Source of the DNA: CAYRFQ01 sp964423615
GTDB lineage: Bacteria; Planctomycetota; Planctomycetia; Gemmatales; Gemmataceae
Reading direction: 5' to 3'
DNA: 64,000 bases
Assembly: GCA_964423615.1 (NCBI GenBank)
Contig: CAYRFQ010000026.1
Span: 30,032-94,031, forward strand
Part shown: positions 54,800 to 63,634 of the stretch, piece by piece
Position numbering within the stretch: position 1 is the stretch's first letter
How the letters are laid out: every line of letters begins with the position of its first letter
The notes under the pieces: model-generated
Databases searched by the model: none
Told to the model about the DNA's origin: nothing
What the model saw: only the letters and a program-made list of their open reading frames with translations
Position numbers and translations under genes: made by a program

Positions 54800-55735
54800 C
54801 TAAGACTTTACCAAGGTGAGCGTTTCTTCGACGATTTTTTTGCTCGTCAAACCATACTTTTCGAGTAGCTCTTCAGCCTCACCGGACTCGGCGAACGTAT
54901 CTCCGACCGTGACGAAACGCATCGGAACCGGATGTTGTCGGGAAGCCGACATGGCCACAACACTCGCCAATCCTCCATGAGCGAGGTGTTCTTCGGCCAC
55001 GACGATCTTGCCCGTTTCTTTAGCCGCGGCCAGAACGGCTTGGTCATCGCAGGGCTTGGTGGTGTGCATGTCGAGCACACGGGCTTCCACGCCTTGGCCA
55101 GCCAGTTCTTCGGCGGCTTCGAGGGCCTTGGCAACCATCAAACCGTTGGCAATGATCGTGACGTCTTTGCCGTCCCGCAGTTGACACGCCTTACCGAGTT
55201 GGAAATCGCAGCCGTTCTCATAAATGACTGGCACCTTTGGACGTCCGACACGAAGGTAGGCCGGAGTTTTGATCTCTGCAAGGGCCTGGACCGCCTTGAG
55301 CGTCGAAGGTTCGTCGGCCGTCACGACGACCGTGAAGTTCGGCAACGAACAAGCCAACGACACGTCTTCGATTCCCATCTGTGAGGGACCGTCTTCCCCA
55401 ATGCTGATTCCAGCGTGCGTCCCGACGACCTTCACGTCGAGGTTGGGAAAGGCCACCGACATGCGGAGCTGGTCGTAGGCGTTACACATAATGAACGCAG
55501 CAAAGCTCGAAAGCCACGCTCGTTTACCCGAACTCGCGAGTCCACCGGCGATGCCGACCATGTTCGACTCGGCGATTCCTACGTTAAAGAACCGCTCGGG
55601 GAACTCCTTGGCGAAGAACTCCGTCCGAGTCGAATTGTGAACGTCCCCGTCGACCACAACAATATCTTGATGAGCTCTTCCGAGTTCGGCCAAAGCTTGG
55701 CCAAACGCGTCACGGGTTGCCTTTCCCATTTTCAT
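54800..55735 (-). CDS. transketolase C-terminal subunit (split transketolase)
   Basis: 311 residues from ATG 55735, with GAGGAAG about 5 bp upstream. It holds the pyrimidine-binding and C-terminal transketolase domains: VVDGDVHNSTRTEFFAKEFPERFFNVGIAESNMVGIAGGLA, EDGPSQMGIEDVS, then ELRVGRPKVPVIYEN-like stretch, and VRVLDMHTTKPCDDQAVL-type C-terminal region. The N-terminal half is encoded 1.5 kb upstream on the same strand. Together the two chains make one functional enzyme, which transfers two-carbon units between sugar phosphates in the pentose phosphate pathway. The two halves are separated by an unrelated membrane protein gene. Confidence 0.92.
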   Translation of the reverse strand: MKMGKATRDAFGQALAELGRAHQDIVVVDGDVHNSTRTEFFAKEFPERFFNVGIAESNMVGIAGGLASSGKRAWLSSFAAFIMCNAYDQLRMSVAFPNLDVKVVGTHAGISIGEDGPSQMGIEDVSLACSLPNFTVVVTADEPSTLKAVQALAEIKTPAYLRVGRPKVPVIYENGCDFQLGKACQLRDGKDVTIIANGLMVAKALEAAEELAGQGVEARVLDMHTTKPCDDQAVLAAAKETGKIVVAEEHLAHGGLASVVAMSASRQHPVPMRFVTVGDTFAESGEAEELLEKYGLTSKKIVEETLTLVKS

Positions 55736-55748
55736 AAGTCTTCCTCGC

Positions 55749-55842
55749 AATAGAGACAAGATTCAAGAGACAAGAAGCAAGAGACTGCAGGAGCCTGCGT
55801 GTTGGTCTTTTGACTCTTGTCTCTTCTCTATTGACTTGTCTA
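55749..55842. repeat. degenerate palindromic repeat between transketolase and the DR-repeat gene
   Basis: Arms caagagacaagaagcaagag (left) and gactcttgtctcttctctat (right) are complementary at most positions around a gcaggagcctgc centre. It ends inside the stop codon of the DR-repeat gene. Confidence 0.75.
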
Positions 55843-57141
55843 TCGACGGAGCCGATTTTTCAAAGTGGGCCGAAGCTCGGAAATCGTTTGCATGAGACGA
55901 TAAATACAAAATCCCATGGCACAATAGTACGCGACCTGCAGGAAACTTGTCGAAATGGTGACCAAACGAATTCCTGTGAGTGGCCCTACTTCAGCCTTCT
56001 CCAAAATCCAAAAAAAGATCCACAAACCACCCAACGCCACCACCGCCCCACCTCCCACGGACACGAGCATCAGGATCATCTGGGTTTGGAGGCGTCGAGC
56101 GATGTCTTTGCTCTTCGTGTACCCCGCGACCTGCATCCAATACAGGTACACCATCGTGATGGCTCCAAGGATCAACAATCCCGAGAAGATAGTTAATAAT
56201 ATCATGGACGTCGGCGCCGTCTTGAGTTTTAAAGCCATCGTAATAAAACCAACCGGAGCGAACGCAAAACTGGCGTACGGCATGAAGAATTGATTGTCGA
56301 ATCCGAAGTAACTGTACATCAATTCGATCCCACACATGATCAACGCTGCCCCTGCTGCGGCAGCCGACAGTATCCCGAAGAGCCGGGCCTTTGACTGGGC
56401 TGGGATCAGACAGCAGAGTATCGTGCCGACCACAAAGACCAGCCCTGCCAAAAACGGGAGAATGAGGTAAGTACACCCAGCGAACGTGAACATATCCGTC
56501 AACATTTCGGCCGTTTTGGCCGCCGCTCGGGCTTCTTTCATGTTAATTCGTCGCGGGGGCGCGGCAGGGTCTCCCATCGTCCCCACCAACACGATCATTG
56601 CCCCAACCACTACTACAACCACCCCGATGGCCAGAATGATCCCGGCTGCCATGCTCGCATAAAATTGGAACGTCAACCCGAGTTCGGTGAGCTTGAGTTG
56701 TTGGCGAACCTCTTTGGGGCTTGCTTTCGACCGATCGTCATAGCGGTCGCCATCGCGATCGTAATCATCGTATCGGTCCCGATCTCGATCTCGATCTCTG
56801 TCTCGGTCTCGATCTCTGTCCCGGTCATGATCGTCGTACCGGTCCCTATCATAGTCGTCGTCCCGATCTCGCTCCCTACCCCGGTCTCGATCTCGGTCCC
56901 GGTCATCGTAATCCCCGAACCGGTCTCCGTCTCGGCTGCCGCGATCTCTGTCCGGGTCCCGAATCGCTCCCTCGTGTCCGTTGCCCGAGAGTGGGGGCGC
57001 AACGGGATGTCGCACCGATTCGGGCCTTATGTCCGGAACTCGGAGTATCAACTCGCAGGTCGGACATTGCACTCGCAGCCCAACGACATGATCCCCGACC
57101 AACAATTCTTGGCCGCAATGACATAGCATTTTGATGGACAT
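55840..57141 (-). CDS. zinc-ribbon-like, Asp-Arg-repeat membrane protein
   Basis: 433 residues from ATG 57141, with AGGTG upstream. The N-terminus has a CHCG-x(20)-CPTC pattern (KMLCHCGQELLVG, VQCPTCELILRVP), a likely small zinc ribbon of the planctomycete type. Then come about 70 residues of Arg/Asp dipeptides encoded by a hexamer-type repeat (56740-56960). The C-terminal two thirds (about 155-430) have at least six membrane helices (AGIILAIGVVVVVVGAMIVLVG, GCTYLILPFLAGLVFVVGTILCCLIP, ILLTIFSGLLILGAITMVYLYW). It sits between the two transketolase halves. Function unknown; the repeat tract is expected to be disordered and to vary in length. Confidence 0.8.
   Translation of the reverse strand: MSIKMLCHCGQELLVGDHVVGLRVQCPTCELILRVPDIRPESVRHPVAPPLSGNGHEGAIRDPDRDRGSRDGDRFGDYDDRDRDRDRGRERDRDDDYDRDRYDDHDRDRDRDRDRDRDRDRDRYDDYDRDGDRYDDRSKASPKEVRQQLKLTELGLTFQFYASMAAGIILAIGVVVVVVGAMIVLVGTMGDPAAPPRRINMKEARAAAKTAEMLTDMFTFAGCTYLILPFLAGLVFVVGTILCCLIPAQSKARLFGILSAAAAGAALIMCGIELMYSYFGFDNQFFMPYASFAFAPVGFITMALKLKTAPTSMILLTIFSGLLILGAITMVYLYWMQVAGYTKSKDIARRLQTQMILMLVSVGGGAVVALGGLWIFFWILEKAEVGPLTGIRLVTISTSFLQVAYYCAMGFCIYRLMQTISELRPTLKNRLRR
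56740..56960. repeat. coding hexamer repeat (Asp-Arg tract)
   Basis: Repeats of cgatct/cggtct-like hexamers, read on the minus strand as Asp-Arg dipeptides with occasional Tyr, Asp and Gly. Such tracts are prone to change in length by slippage. Confidence 0.85.
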
Positions 57142-57213
57142 TGTCGAGCACCTGATGGATAGGGAACAGAAAAAAGAGGCAACAAATAAATCCGTTCCAA
57201 CTCTCGACGAAAA

Positions 57214-57288
57214 ACTAAGGTCTAGAGGTGAGAGCAATTATATTTCTAGTTTCGAGTCTGAACTCTCAGCTCTTGACCTCTAGACTTT
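57214..57288. repeat. degenerate palindromic repeat before transketolase N
   Basis: ctaaggtctagaggtgagagc on the left pairs with agctcttgacctctagac on the right. The units match those of the other intergenic copies. Confidence 0.65.
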
Positions 57289-57295
57289 CGAATCC

Positions 57296-58126
57296 TTACG
57301 CAAGCGCAGCGAGCAGTTCCTTCGCCTGTTCTTCGCTGTAGGGCTTTCCGTGATGATTGGCATCCTCGAATTTATCCCCAAATGGATAGCCTTTCACGGT
57401 CCGGGCCACGATGGCGCTGGGCTTGCCTTTTGTATCGACAGCCGTTTGCAGTGCGCCCAAGACTTCCTTCAGATCGTGACCATTGATTTCTTGAGCGTGC
57501 CATCCAAAGGCCTCGAAACGCGGGACGATGGGTTTGAGGTCCAAGACCTCGTTGGTCGCTCCGGTCTGCTGGTAACCGTTTTGGTCGACGATACAAATCA
57601 AGTTATCGAGGTTGTACTTCTGGGCCGACATGACGGCTTCCCAGACCTGCCCTTCACCGATTTCGCCATCCCCTGTCATGACGAAAACACGAGAATCGAA
57701 CCCATCGAGCCGAACCGCCAAAGCGTGACCGACGCCGATCGAAAGGCCTTGCCCCAGCGAACCGGTCGAGGCTTCTACGCCCGCGAGTCGTCGCATGTTG
57801 GGATGTCCCTCAAGGGGACTGCCGAGTTTTCGAAGCGTTGGCAGTTGCTCTGCCGAGAAATACCCCGCCTCTGCGAGCACGGCGTAAAGGAGCGGGGCGG
57901 CGTGCCCTTTGCTCATTATGAAACGATCCCGCTGAGGCCAAGTTGGGTTCTTGGCATCGAAGCGAAGAAACCCACCGAAGTACAGCGAGACGGCAATTTC
58001 CACTCCGGAGAGTGAACTCGTTGGATGGCCCGAACCTGCGGCCGTGGTGCTCGTAATGATGTCTTTGCGAATCGTTTTAGCTTTCGCGGCGAGTTGCGCG
58101 ATCAAATCGTCGGTAATTTCCGGCAC
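57296..58126 (-). CDS. transketolase N-terminal subunit (split transketolase)
   Basis: 276 residues from GTG 58126, with GGGGAG about 8 bp upstream; an ATG at 58177 is further upstream without a signal. The thiamine-diphosphate-binding half: SGHPTSSLSGVEIAVSLYFGGFLRFD, MSKGHAAPLLYAVLAEAG, the GDG motif in FVMTGDGEIGEGQVWEAVMSAQKYNLDNLICIVDQN, and GHDLKEVLGAL. The C-terminal half is encoded at 54800-55735. The two chains should form one enzyme of the non-oxidative pentose phosphate pathway. Confidence 0.93.
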   Translation of the reverse strand: MPEITDDLIAQLAAKAKTIRKDIITSTTAAGSGHPTSSLSGVEIAVSLYFGGFLRFDAKNPTWPQRDRFIMSKGHAAPLLYAVLAEAGYFSAEQLPTLRKLGSPLEGHPNMRRLAGVEASTGSLGQGLSIGVGHALAVRLDGFDSRVFVMTGDGEIGEGQVWEAVMSAQKYNLDNLICIVDQNGYQQTGATNEVLDLKPIVPRFEAFGWHAQEINGHDLKEVLGALQTAVDTKGKPSAIVARTVKGYPFGDKFEDANHHGKPYSEEQAKELLAALA

Positions 58127-58169
58127 GAGTAAGACTCCCCTTTTCAATCGGAAGTTTGGCTCAAAGTCG

Positions 58170-58253
58170 ACTGTCAAGAGACAAGGGTCTTGAGTCTAGA
58201 GACAAATACGCTTCTGGCTCTTGGCTGTGGACTCTCGGCTCTTGACTTTGGGC
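58170..58253. repeat. degenerate palindromic repeat upstream of transketolase N
   Basis: tgtcaagagacaagggtcttg on the left and ctcggctcttgactttg on the right. It lies upstream of the GTG start, in the promoter region of the leftward operon. Confidence 0.65.
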
Positions 58254-58616
58254 AAAACCTACCCACAAAACACTGAGCTTTCGTTTTCGCGCCGAGACGA
58301 CACGAGAACGATCCAGAAACGCAGCTTATTTGCTATCAAGGATTGAGAATACAAACCAAGAGGGGTGGCTGGAAGGGGTATTACCGGTTTTCTCTTGGCC
58401 AGACACCTCGAACAGATTCGATCGGGCAGAGGGAAACCGAGAATGCGAAGCCATCCAATTCGAGCGGCCATTCGCTTCGTCGCACCTTCTGACCCGAAAG
58501 TCCATCATCTTTGGGCGGCCTTGGGACCTCGTAAAACCCCGAGAGTTTCTCAAATCAACCAAGCACTTGGTTCTCTGAGGCATGTTTCCCGTCTTATGCT
58601 ACCTGTCCTCTTTGGC

Positions 58617-60035
58617 CTAATTTCTTGAGTTGTTTGCCGCCAGCATCTCTTTGGCTATCAGCCGCACGCTCGGGCTCGGGTCGTTTTGGACCATCTCCTC
58701 GATACGGCTGACGATGTCCGGAAAACGGTATCGAAACGCGAGTCGAATGGCCGAAGCCCGTACCGCCCGCGATGAGTCCCTTGTCATCCGCAACAGCCAT
58801 TGCTCCAACTCGGTTTTTTTGGACTTTCTGGCTTTGGGGTTTGTTTCCACCCACCCAAGTAACGCTTCGGAACGGACCAACAACTCACCAACAAGGAGTC
58901 GCGATCGTGCACGCGGATCCGTCGCAAGTTTTCCCAACGTGATCAGATCTTCTGCCAAGCCTCGACTCCGAAGCGCCGTTGTCGCGAGCCTCCGGATGGT
59001 ATCATTGCGGTCATGAAGCAAACCGAAAAGTTCCTCGCGGGTAATCAACTCTTTGACCGATCCCACAGCCAGAACAGCGGCCCGCCGAAGGGTCCAATTC
59101 TCGTTCTTCAGAAATGGCACAATTTCCTTGAGTAACTCTTGATCGGCTCGGAACGGACGGTGCAGGGCCAGTTGGATGGCTCGTAACTGAGAGCAAGGAT
59201 CGGGACTGTGAAGTTCCGTCCCAATCAGCTTACGACAAGACTCGATGCATTCTGGTGAGGGGATTTGGTCAAGCAAGACACCAGCAAGTTCCAGGACGTG
59301 AAGGCGTAGGTTTCGTTCTCCTGTATCCGCGACCGAAAACGCGCTGGAAGCTGGCATCGGACCGGAACAAAGGTCTCTTTCGGATACCAACAGTAAAAGT
59401 CGAGTGGCGAATTGGCGAACGTGTCTGGGAGCCAAATGTCGTTCGGCTTTGTTTTGTCGTTTTCGCTCCGAACTGCCCATTTTGCCCTTGGCATGTCCGC
59501 CGCCATGCCTTTGTTTGTCGTTCGTTTTGGCTCCTGCTGGCTCTTGAGAAGACCTCCTTTGGGATGAAGGTATGGACCGAACGGACATCACAGCCGCAGG
59601 ACTCGGAGTCCGCTGGATATTCTCACGCGAACGCCAAGACAACTCACCACGTAATAGCCGAATGTGCCACCGTAAAGCAGCGATTTGCCCAGACGTACCG
59701 AGATCAGCGAATCGCTGGAGAATTTGTTTGTGGACTCGCCTCGTGCGGAGATCGTCAAGCCCCCAATGTCGAGCGAGGGCCACCAAGGCGGCTTCGGCGT
59801 TGGTACGGGCCTGTTCGTCCGGAGAAGCCAGCTGTCCCAACAAGCCGGGAATGGCAGTTTCCCCGGATGTAACGACCCGAGATACCCATTGCCCGCGATC
59901 CTCGTCGGATGCTCTCGCCAATCCATGCAACGAGTACCAACAATACAGTTCGGCTCGGTACCAACAAAGGACGAAACCAAAAGCCAAGATTCCGACTGCC
60001 ACAAGGAGCAACCACAGCCGTCTTCCAAAGGCCAC
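58617..60035 (-). CDS. membrane-anchored HEAT-repeat protein
   Basis: 472 residues if started at GTG 60035 (AGAAGG 4 bp upstream); GTG at 60134 and GTG at 60209 keep the frame open, and the true start is uncertain. One membrane helix (about 5-28) leads into a helical solenoid: LLGQLASPDEQARTNAEAALVALAR, LRLHVLELAGVLLDQIPS, VPFLKNENWTLRRAAVLAVGSV, LLHDRNDTIRRLATTALRSR, LLRMTRDSSRAVRASAIRLAFRYRF, MVQNDPSPSVRLIAKEMLAAN. A 70-residue insert rich in R, K, Q and S (about 145-215) looks disordered. A periplasmic or cytoplasmic scaffold is inferred; function unknown. Confidence 0.78.
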   Translation of the reverse strand: MAFGRRLWLLLVAVGILAFGFVLCWYRAELYCWYSLHGLARASDEDRGQWVSRVVTSGETAIPGLLGQLASPDEQARTNAEAALVALARHWGLDDLRTRRVHKQILQRFADLGTSGQIAALRWHIRLLRGELSWRSRENIQRTPSPAAVMSVRSIPSSQRRSSQEPAGAKTNDKQRHGGGHAKGKMGSSERKRQNKAERHLAPRHVRQFATRLLLLVSERDLCSGPMPASSAFSVADTGERNLRLHVLELAGVLLDQIPSPECIESCRKLIGTELHSPDPCSQLRAIQLALHRPFRADQELLKEIVPFLKNENWTLRRAAVLAVGSVKELITREELFGLLHDRNDTIRRLATTALRSRGLAEDLITLGKLATDPRARSRLLVGELLVRSEALLGWVETNPKARKSKKTELEQWLLRMTRDSSRAVRASAIRLAFRYRFPDIVSRIEEMVQNDPSPSVRLIAKEMLAANNSRN

Positions 60036-60208
60036 CGCACCTTCTGACCCAAATTTTTCGTATTCTCCAGCGAATTCCTTCAAGGAAAGTCGAAGAATCG
60101 CCGCGACGCGAAGACACAAGAAGTTGCTGTTTTCCACGTCCGCTTTACCTTTTTCTAGTCGGATTCGTCGAGAATAGAATCGAAAGCCCTGAGACGACGG
60201 TTCAGTCA

Positions 60209-60297
60209 CCCAAGACGCAGGTCAAGAGCCAGAAAAGGTGTCGCTTGTCTCTTGCCTTTTGTCTCTTGTCTGCTGACTCTCCGCCTCTTGACTTTGA
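60209..60297. repeat. degenerate palindromic repeat upstream of the HEAT-repeat gene
   Basis: Left units caagac and ggtcaagagcc; right units gtctcttgtc and cgcctcttgacttt. Same units as the copies at 55749 and 58170. Confidence 0.65.
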
Positions 60298-60450
60298 GCA
60301 AAAACTCTGGACGAGGGCACATTTCCTGCAGAATCGGCGTAACTACAAAAACTGTTCAAGTCAAGTCAACCCCAGTTCGATCTAATTAGAGTAACCTCGC
60401 CGCTTTCGAGGCGTTCAGCCCCTGATGACTACGCAGAACGCATTCCCGAC

Positions 60451-60544
60451 ACTCGCCACCCAGCTGGAGAAATCCAGTTGCGGGCTCGTGTCCTCCTTCC
60501 TTGCACTCGGCACCCAACTGGAAGAATCTAGTTGTGGGTTGGTG
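60451..60544. repeat. two tandem 40-bp hairpin-forming repeats
   Basis: 60451-60490 and 60505-60544 match at about 32 of 40 positions (actcgccacccagctgga and actcggcacccaactgga begin them). Each copy is itself a hairpin (ccagctgga-gaaa-tccagttg). They lie 19-112 bp before the start at 60563. Confidence 0.75.
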
Positions 60545-60562
60545 CTCGATCAGAGGTGTCGG

Positions 60563-61384
60563 ATGAATAACCAGCGACTTGCTGTTTGCATATTGTGTCT
60601 CCAGTTGTGCCTGATCCCAACGAACCAGCTGAAAGCCGGTCCGTTCTCACGATTCTTTGGGGATCGGAAGACAGACGTCCACGACCAGCTCCAGGCTGCC
60701 ACCTTGGTCCCGATCGACCAACTCCCTCGGACGACTCGGCCGAAAGTGAAGAAGGTGCTCGAGTCGCCGACACTCTACACGCACGGCCCGCTCGAAAAAT
60801 TCGTTGCCTCTCCGGTCATGTATCGATGGCTACTCGATCATCCGAACAGAGCAGTCGGAGCCTGGCGGAAATTGGGAGCCAAGTGCATCGAGATCCAAGA
60901 CCGAGGCAATGGATATTTCGGGTTTCAAGATGATCTTGGAAGTGATGTCGCCTGGACCGCCATCCACGCGACCAAGGATTTGCGAGTCTGGTATGCCGAG
61001 GGAAACGTAAAAATGAGCCGTTTTCTTCCGACCATACCAGTCCAGTGTGTCGTGATCATGCGTCATCCGGTCGTTGGTCGCGAAAGAGAAGGGGCTCTAA
61101 TGCAACAAAGGGCAGACATATTTATCCGAACGAGTAGTCGAGCCACTGCCGTTCTGGCCAGACTCCTTGGACCTTCCGTTCCGCGTCTTGCCAGACAGGG
61201 AGCAAAACAACTCCAAATGTTTTTCGGAGCCATGGCGTGGTACTGCAACCAGAATCCCGAGAAGGTCCCCAACCTGTTACGCGAGGTCCCAAAGGCAGAA
61301 CAACGTCCCCAAACTTCCGAGGGCGACCAAGGCTTGCTCAACTCGATTTCGACGTTCCCGACGACAATGTCCGGAATGAAGTAA
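60563..61384 (+). CDS. secreted hypothetical protein
   Basis: 273 residues from ATG 60563, with GAGG 6 bp upstream; the frame is open further upstream through the tandem repeats, but that part has no coding features. A signal peptide (about 1-24, RLAVCILCLQLCLIP) precedes a mixed alpha/beta mature part: WAIHATKDLRVWYAEGNVKMSRFLP-like strands, then helical segments (ATAVLARLLGPSVPRLARQGAKQL, MFFGAMAWYCNQNPEKVPNLLREV). The layout is similar in length and in signal-plus-strands-plus-helix order to the hypothetical at 21881, although sequence similarity is not obvious. No named family is recognised. Confidence 0.7.
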   Translation: MNNQRLAVCILCLQLCLIPTNQLKAGPFSRFFGDRKTDVHDQLQAATLVPIDQLPRTTRPKVKKVLESPTLYTHGPLEKFVASPVMYRWLLDHPNRAVGAWRKLGAKCIEIQDRGNGYFGFQDDLGSDVAWTAIHATKDLRVWYAEGNVKMSRFLPTIPVQCVVIMRHPVVGREREGALMQQRADIFIRTSSRATAVLARLLGPSVPRLARQGAKQLQMFFGAMAWYCNQNPEKVPNLLREVPKAEQRPQTSEGDQGLLNSISTFPTTMSGMK

Positions 61385-61424
61385 AGGAAGCACCAACGAA
61401 AGCGACAAGTGTCAAAACACAAAA

Positions 61425-61459
61425 GAAAGGGGCGAGATTCCGAGAATCTCGCCCCTTTC
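61425..61459. terminator. bidirectional intrinsic terminator
   Basis: gaaaggggcgagattc at 61425-61440 and its exact 16-bp complement at 61444-61459, with a 3-nt loop. It lies 41 bp after the rightward stop at 61384 and 36 bp after the leftward stop at 61495. The arms end in A-rich and T-rich bases that serve as the tail in each direction. Confidence 0.85.
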
Positions 61460-61494
61460 ACGTGCCATGAGGGGAGTGAAAACGTGATTGATGA

Positions 61495-62358
61495 TTACCG
61501 CGCGACAATTCGATCCACGGCAGGTTTCTTGGAGTTGAAATCAACTTGGAGTTGTTGGCCGGCCTGAAACTGAACCTTGCGAACTCGAGAAATCGGCTGT
61601 CCATCTTCGTCGTACTCAACGCGGACCTGATAGGTATAGGTTTCCCCGGGCTCGAGTTCTGGTGTCAAAATGGCCCGCGAATTCGTTCCGGAGTTGCCCA
61701 GCGGTTTGCCATCGACAAACAGACGCGCAGCCGAGGGAAGCGATACACGCACGACGGCTCGAGTAGTCAAATCGACACCAGATCGGGTTGTCGAAACGAA
61801 GTCAGCTTTTTTCTCCTGTATCGGTTTTTCGACTTTGGGTTTGGGGACGATAGGCGATGATTGACCTTTCATTTTTCCTTCGATCAGGCGAATTCGCTCA
61901 TCGAGCTGTAGCAGATACTTCTCGAGTTTCTCTGCCATTTTTTCCATTTTACCTGGAGAACTTGGTGTTCCCTCGTGTTTACCTTCTTCCACCATCGGAG
62001 TTTCCACCATTGGAGCCTCTACGATGGGAGGACAATAGGAGGGAAGCACGACCGGATATGGCTCTGGAACAACCACCGTAACCTCATTTACAATCGGTGC
62101 ATATCCGTAGCAGCCATAACATCCGCTGCATCCAAAACAACCATAGCAGCCATAGCAGCCAGTACAGCCGTAGCAGCCATAGCAGCCATAGCAACTCAGT
62201 GAGTAGCCATAGCAACCGTAGCACCCATAGCAACTGTAGCAGCTAGGATACGCTACGTAGTAACCGTAAACTGGATAAGGTTGACTGACGTAAACACCTC
62301 CAGTTCCAGGAGTAGCGCCAGGTGCCAGGGTTGACAACAGCAATAAGCTCGTAAGCAT
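61495..62358 (-). CDS. TIGR03000-type protein with Cys-Tyr-Gly repeats
   Basis: 287 residues from ATG 62358, with GGAGGGG about 9 bp upstream. A signal peptide (about 1-15) leads into a run of about ten CYGCYG-type units at about 45-95, an exceptional Cys/Tyr/Gly density. A Pro/Val/Glu-rich linker and a coiled-coil helix (about 140-170) follow. The C-terminus (about 195-275) matches the TIGR03000 domain: RVSLPSAARLFVDGKPLGNSG, then ELEPGETYTYQVRVEYDEDG, and RKVQFQAGQQLQVDF. The domain is common in planctomycetes, often in envelope-linked proteins. The cysteine-rich part may form disulfide or redox-active structures; function unknown. Confidence 0.85.
   Translation of the reverse strand: MLTSLLLLSTLAPGATPGTGGVYVSQPYPVYGYYVAYPSCYSCYGCYGCYGYSLSCYGCYGCYGCTGCYGCYGCFGCSGCYGCYGYAPIVNEVTVVVPEPYPVVLPSYCPPIVEAPMVETPMVEEGKHEGTPSSPGKMEKMAEKLEKYLLQLDERIRLIEGKMKGQSSPIVPKPKVEKPIQEKKADFVSTTRSGVDLTTRAVVRVSLPSAARLFVDGKPLGNSGTNSRAILTPELEPGETYTYQVRVEYDEDGQPISRVRKVQFQAGQQLQVDFNSKKPAVDRIVAR
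62100..62240. repeat. coding triplet-type repeat (Cys-Tyr-Gly)
   Basis: Repeated agcagccatagca/tagcagccata units on the + strand, read on the - strand as Cys-Tyr-Gly. The units are nearly identical, suggesting recent expansion. Confidence 0.85.
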
Positions 62359-63634
62359 TCGAGAATCCCCTCCACACAAAGGTTGTCTGTCTTGAAGAAA
62401 AGAATTTGGGAGTTCTTGACAAAATAGGATGTTTGAGATTTCAGTATCTGACGGTAATTTACGCGGAATGAGTTGTCAACCTGAAACACTCACAACCAAG
62501 TTCGGGTGCAATCGCAACGAAGTTAAGAATCATTTAATTGGCGTAAACCACGCAAATCGACATCCAAACGATTCAATCCGTTCGGTCCGCTCGAAGGTAG
62601 GAAATAGAACGCGGTTTGCCCCTTGGTTCTAGCGGGTCTTGTCCCCTTGGTCCAAGGTCGATTGGCTAGACCGAATCTTGTGGTTTGTTGTCTAAGTCGA
62701 AGCGTGGGGTAGCTCCCACCATGGGCCGAAACTCACGGACGATCACAAGACCAAATCTCAAGTTTACCAATGCACACAACCTAAAAGCCGGTAACTGGTC
62801 ACCGGACGTGGTCTGCCTTTTTGATTGGTCGACAACCAATGCATGCTTGACCGCTACACGAAGGTGACCCGAATCAGCACCACCAAGGAACTTGTTTCTC
62901 GGTGAGCAACTGTCGAAAGAAATCAACGATGAGATGAGACAGAGGCCTACACGCCGCCCACGGAGAGACCACTGGCTTGTCCCCAAAGCCAGTTCCAACA
63001 CTTGGTGATCCGAGTACAGGTTCGGACACCACCCCCAACCACACCGAATCGTTATCCTCTCTCCCCTTCGTCTTGCTTGGACTGAGCCGTAGGTTTCACG
63101 CCTTCGTGAACGAAGTATCCGTATGGAAAAGTTCCGCGGAAAATTCGATTTTTTTTTCGCCTGATTTGACTCAAGTGTCCTTTCGACCTACTTTTTTGAC
63201 GACAAGCGGATTGAAGATACACGCGGCAAACGCAGCAAGTGAAGGGACTTCAGCCGCCTACCGAAACAAAGCAACCACCCCCTCAAGTTCCTCGAAAAGG
63301 GCAAACTCGTCGAGAGACGAGGACGCAAAGCTATGGGCCCTCTACGCACTACAAACTCCTCGGTTAAGACAAGCGCTCGAGTCTAAAACGAGCCAAGTGT
63401 GAAGCGTGTCGTGTCTGCACGACGGCAAAAGCACCAGAGACTTTGTCCTCACCAAGTGCGTCGGGTCGCCAAGCTGCCGAAGGGATGATCATCGGGCAAT
63501 CACACCAATTCGATTTCCCGATTTATTCAACTCTCTTGTTGGCTCCCGAGTGTAAATACTGGCGAGGTGAAGAGGTAGCCCAACTTCGGCTCCTCCAGGG
63601 GTTATCGTACGTACCGATGAAAGGGGTCTTCCTG
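62359..63634. other. long gene-poor interval before the Flp pilins
   Basis: 1276 bp, the longest gap in the window. Frames on both strands lack start signals and domains. The AAGGGG site of the first Flp pilin is at 63620-63625. A tad-cluster promoter is expected in the last 150 bp. Nothing else is recognised. Confidence 0.45.

Larger units (their letters stand above)
60036..60562. other. repeat-filled intergenic region between divergent genes
   Basis: 527 bp. It holds one palindromic element (60209-60297) and two tandem 40-bp hairpin-forming copies (60451-60490 and 60505-60544). The promoters of the HEAT-repeat gene and of the gene at 60563 must share this space. Confidence 0.55.

Noticed and set aside
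56740..56960. Regular short repeats that might suggest a CRISPR array
   Set aside because: The period is about 6 bp without spacers and it is inside an open frame coding Asp-Arg dipeptides.
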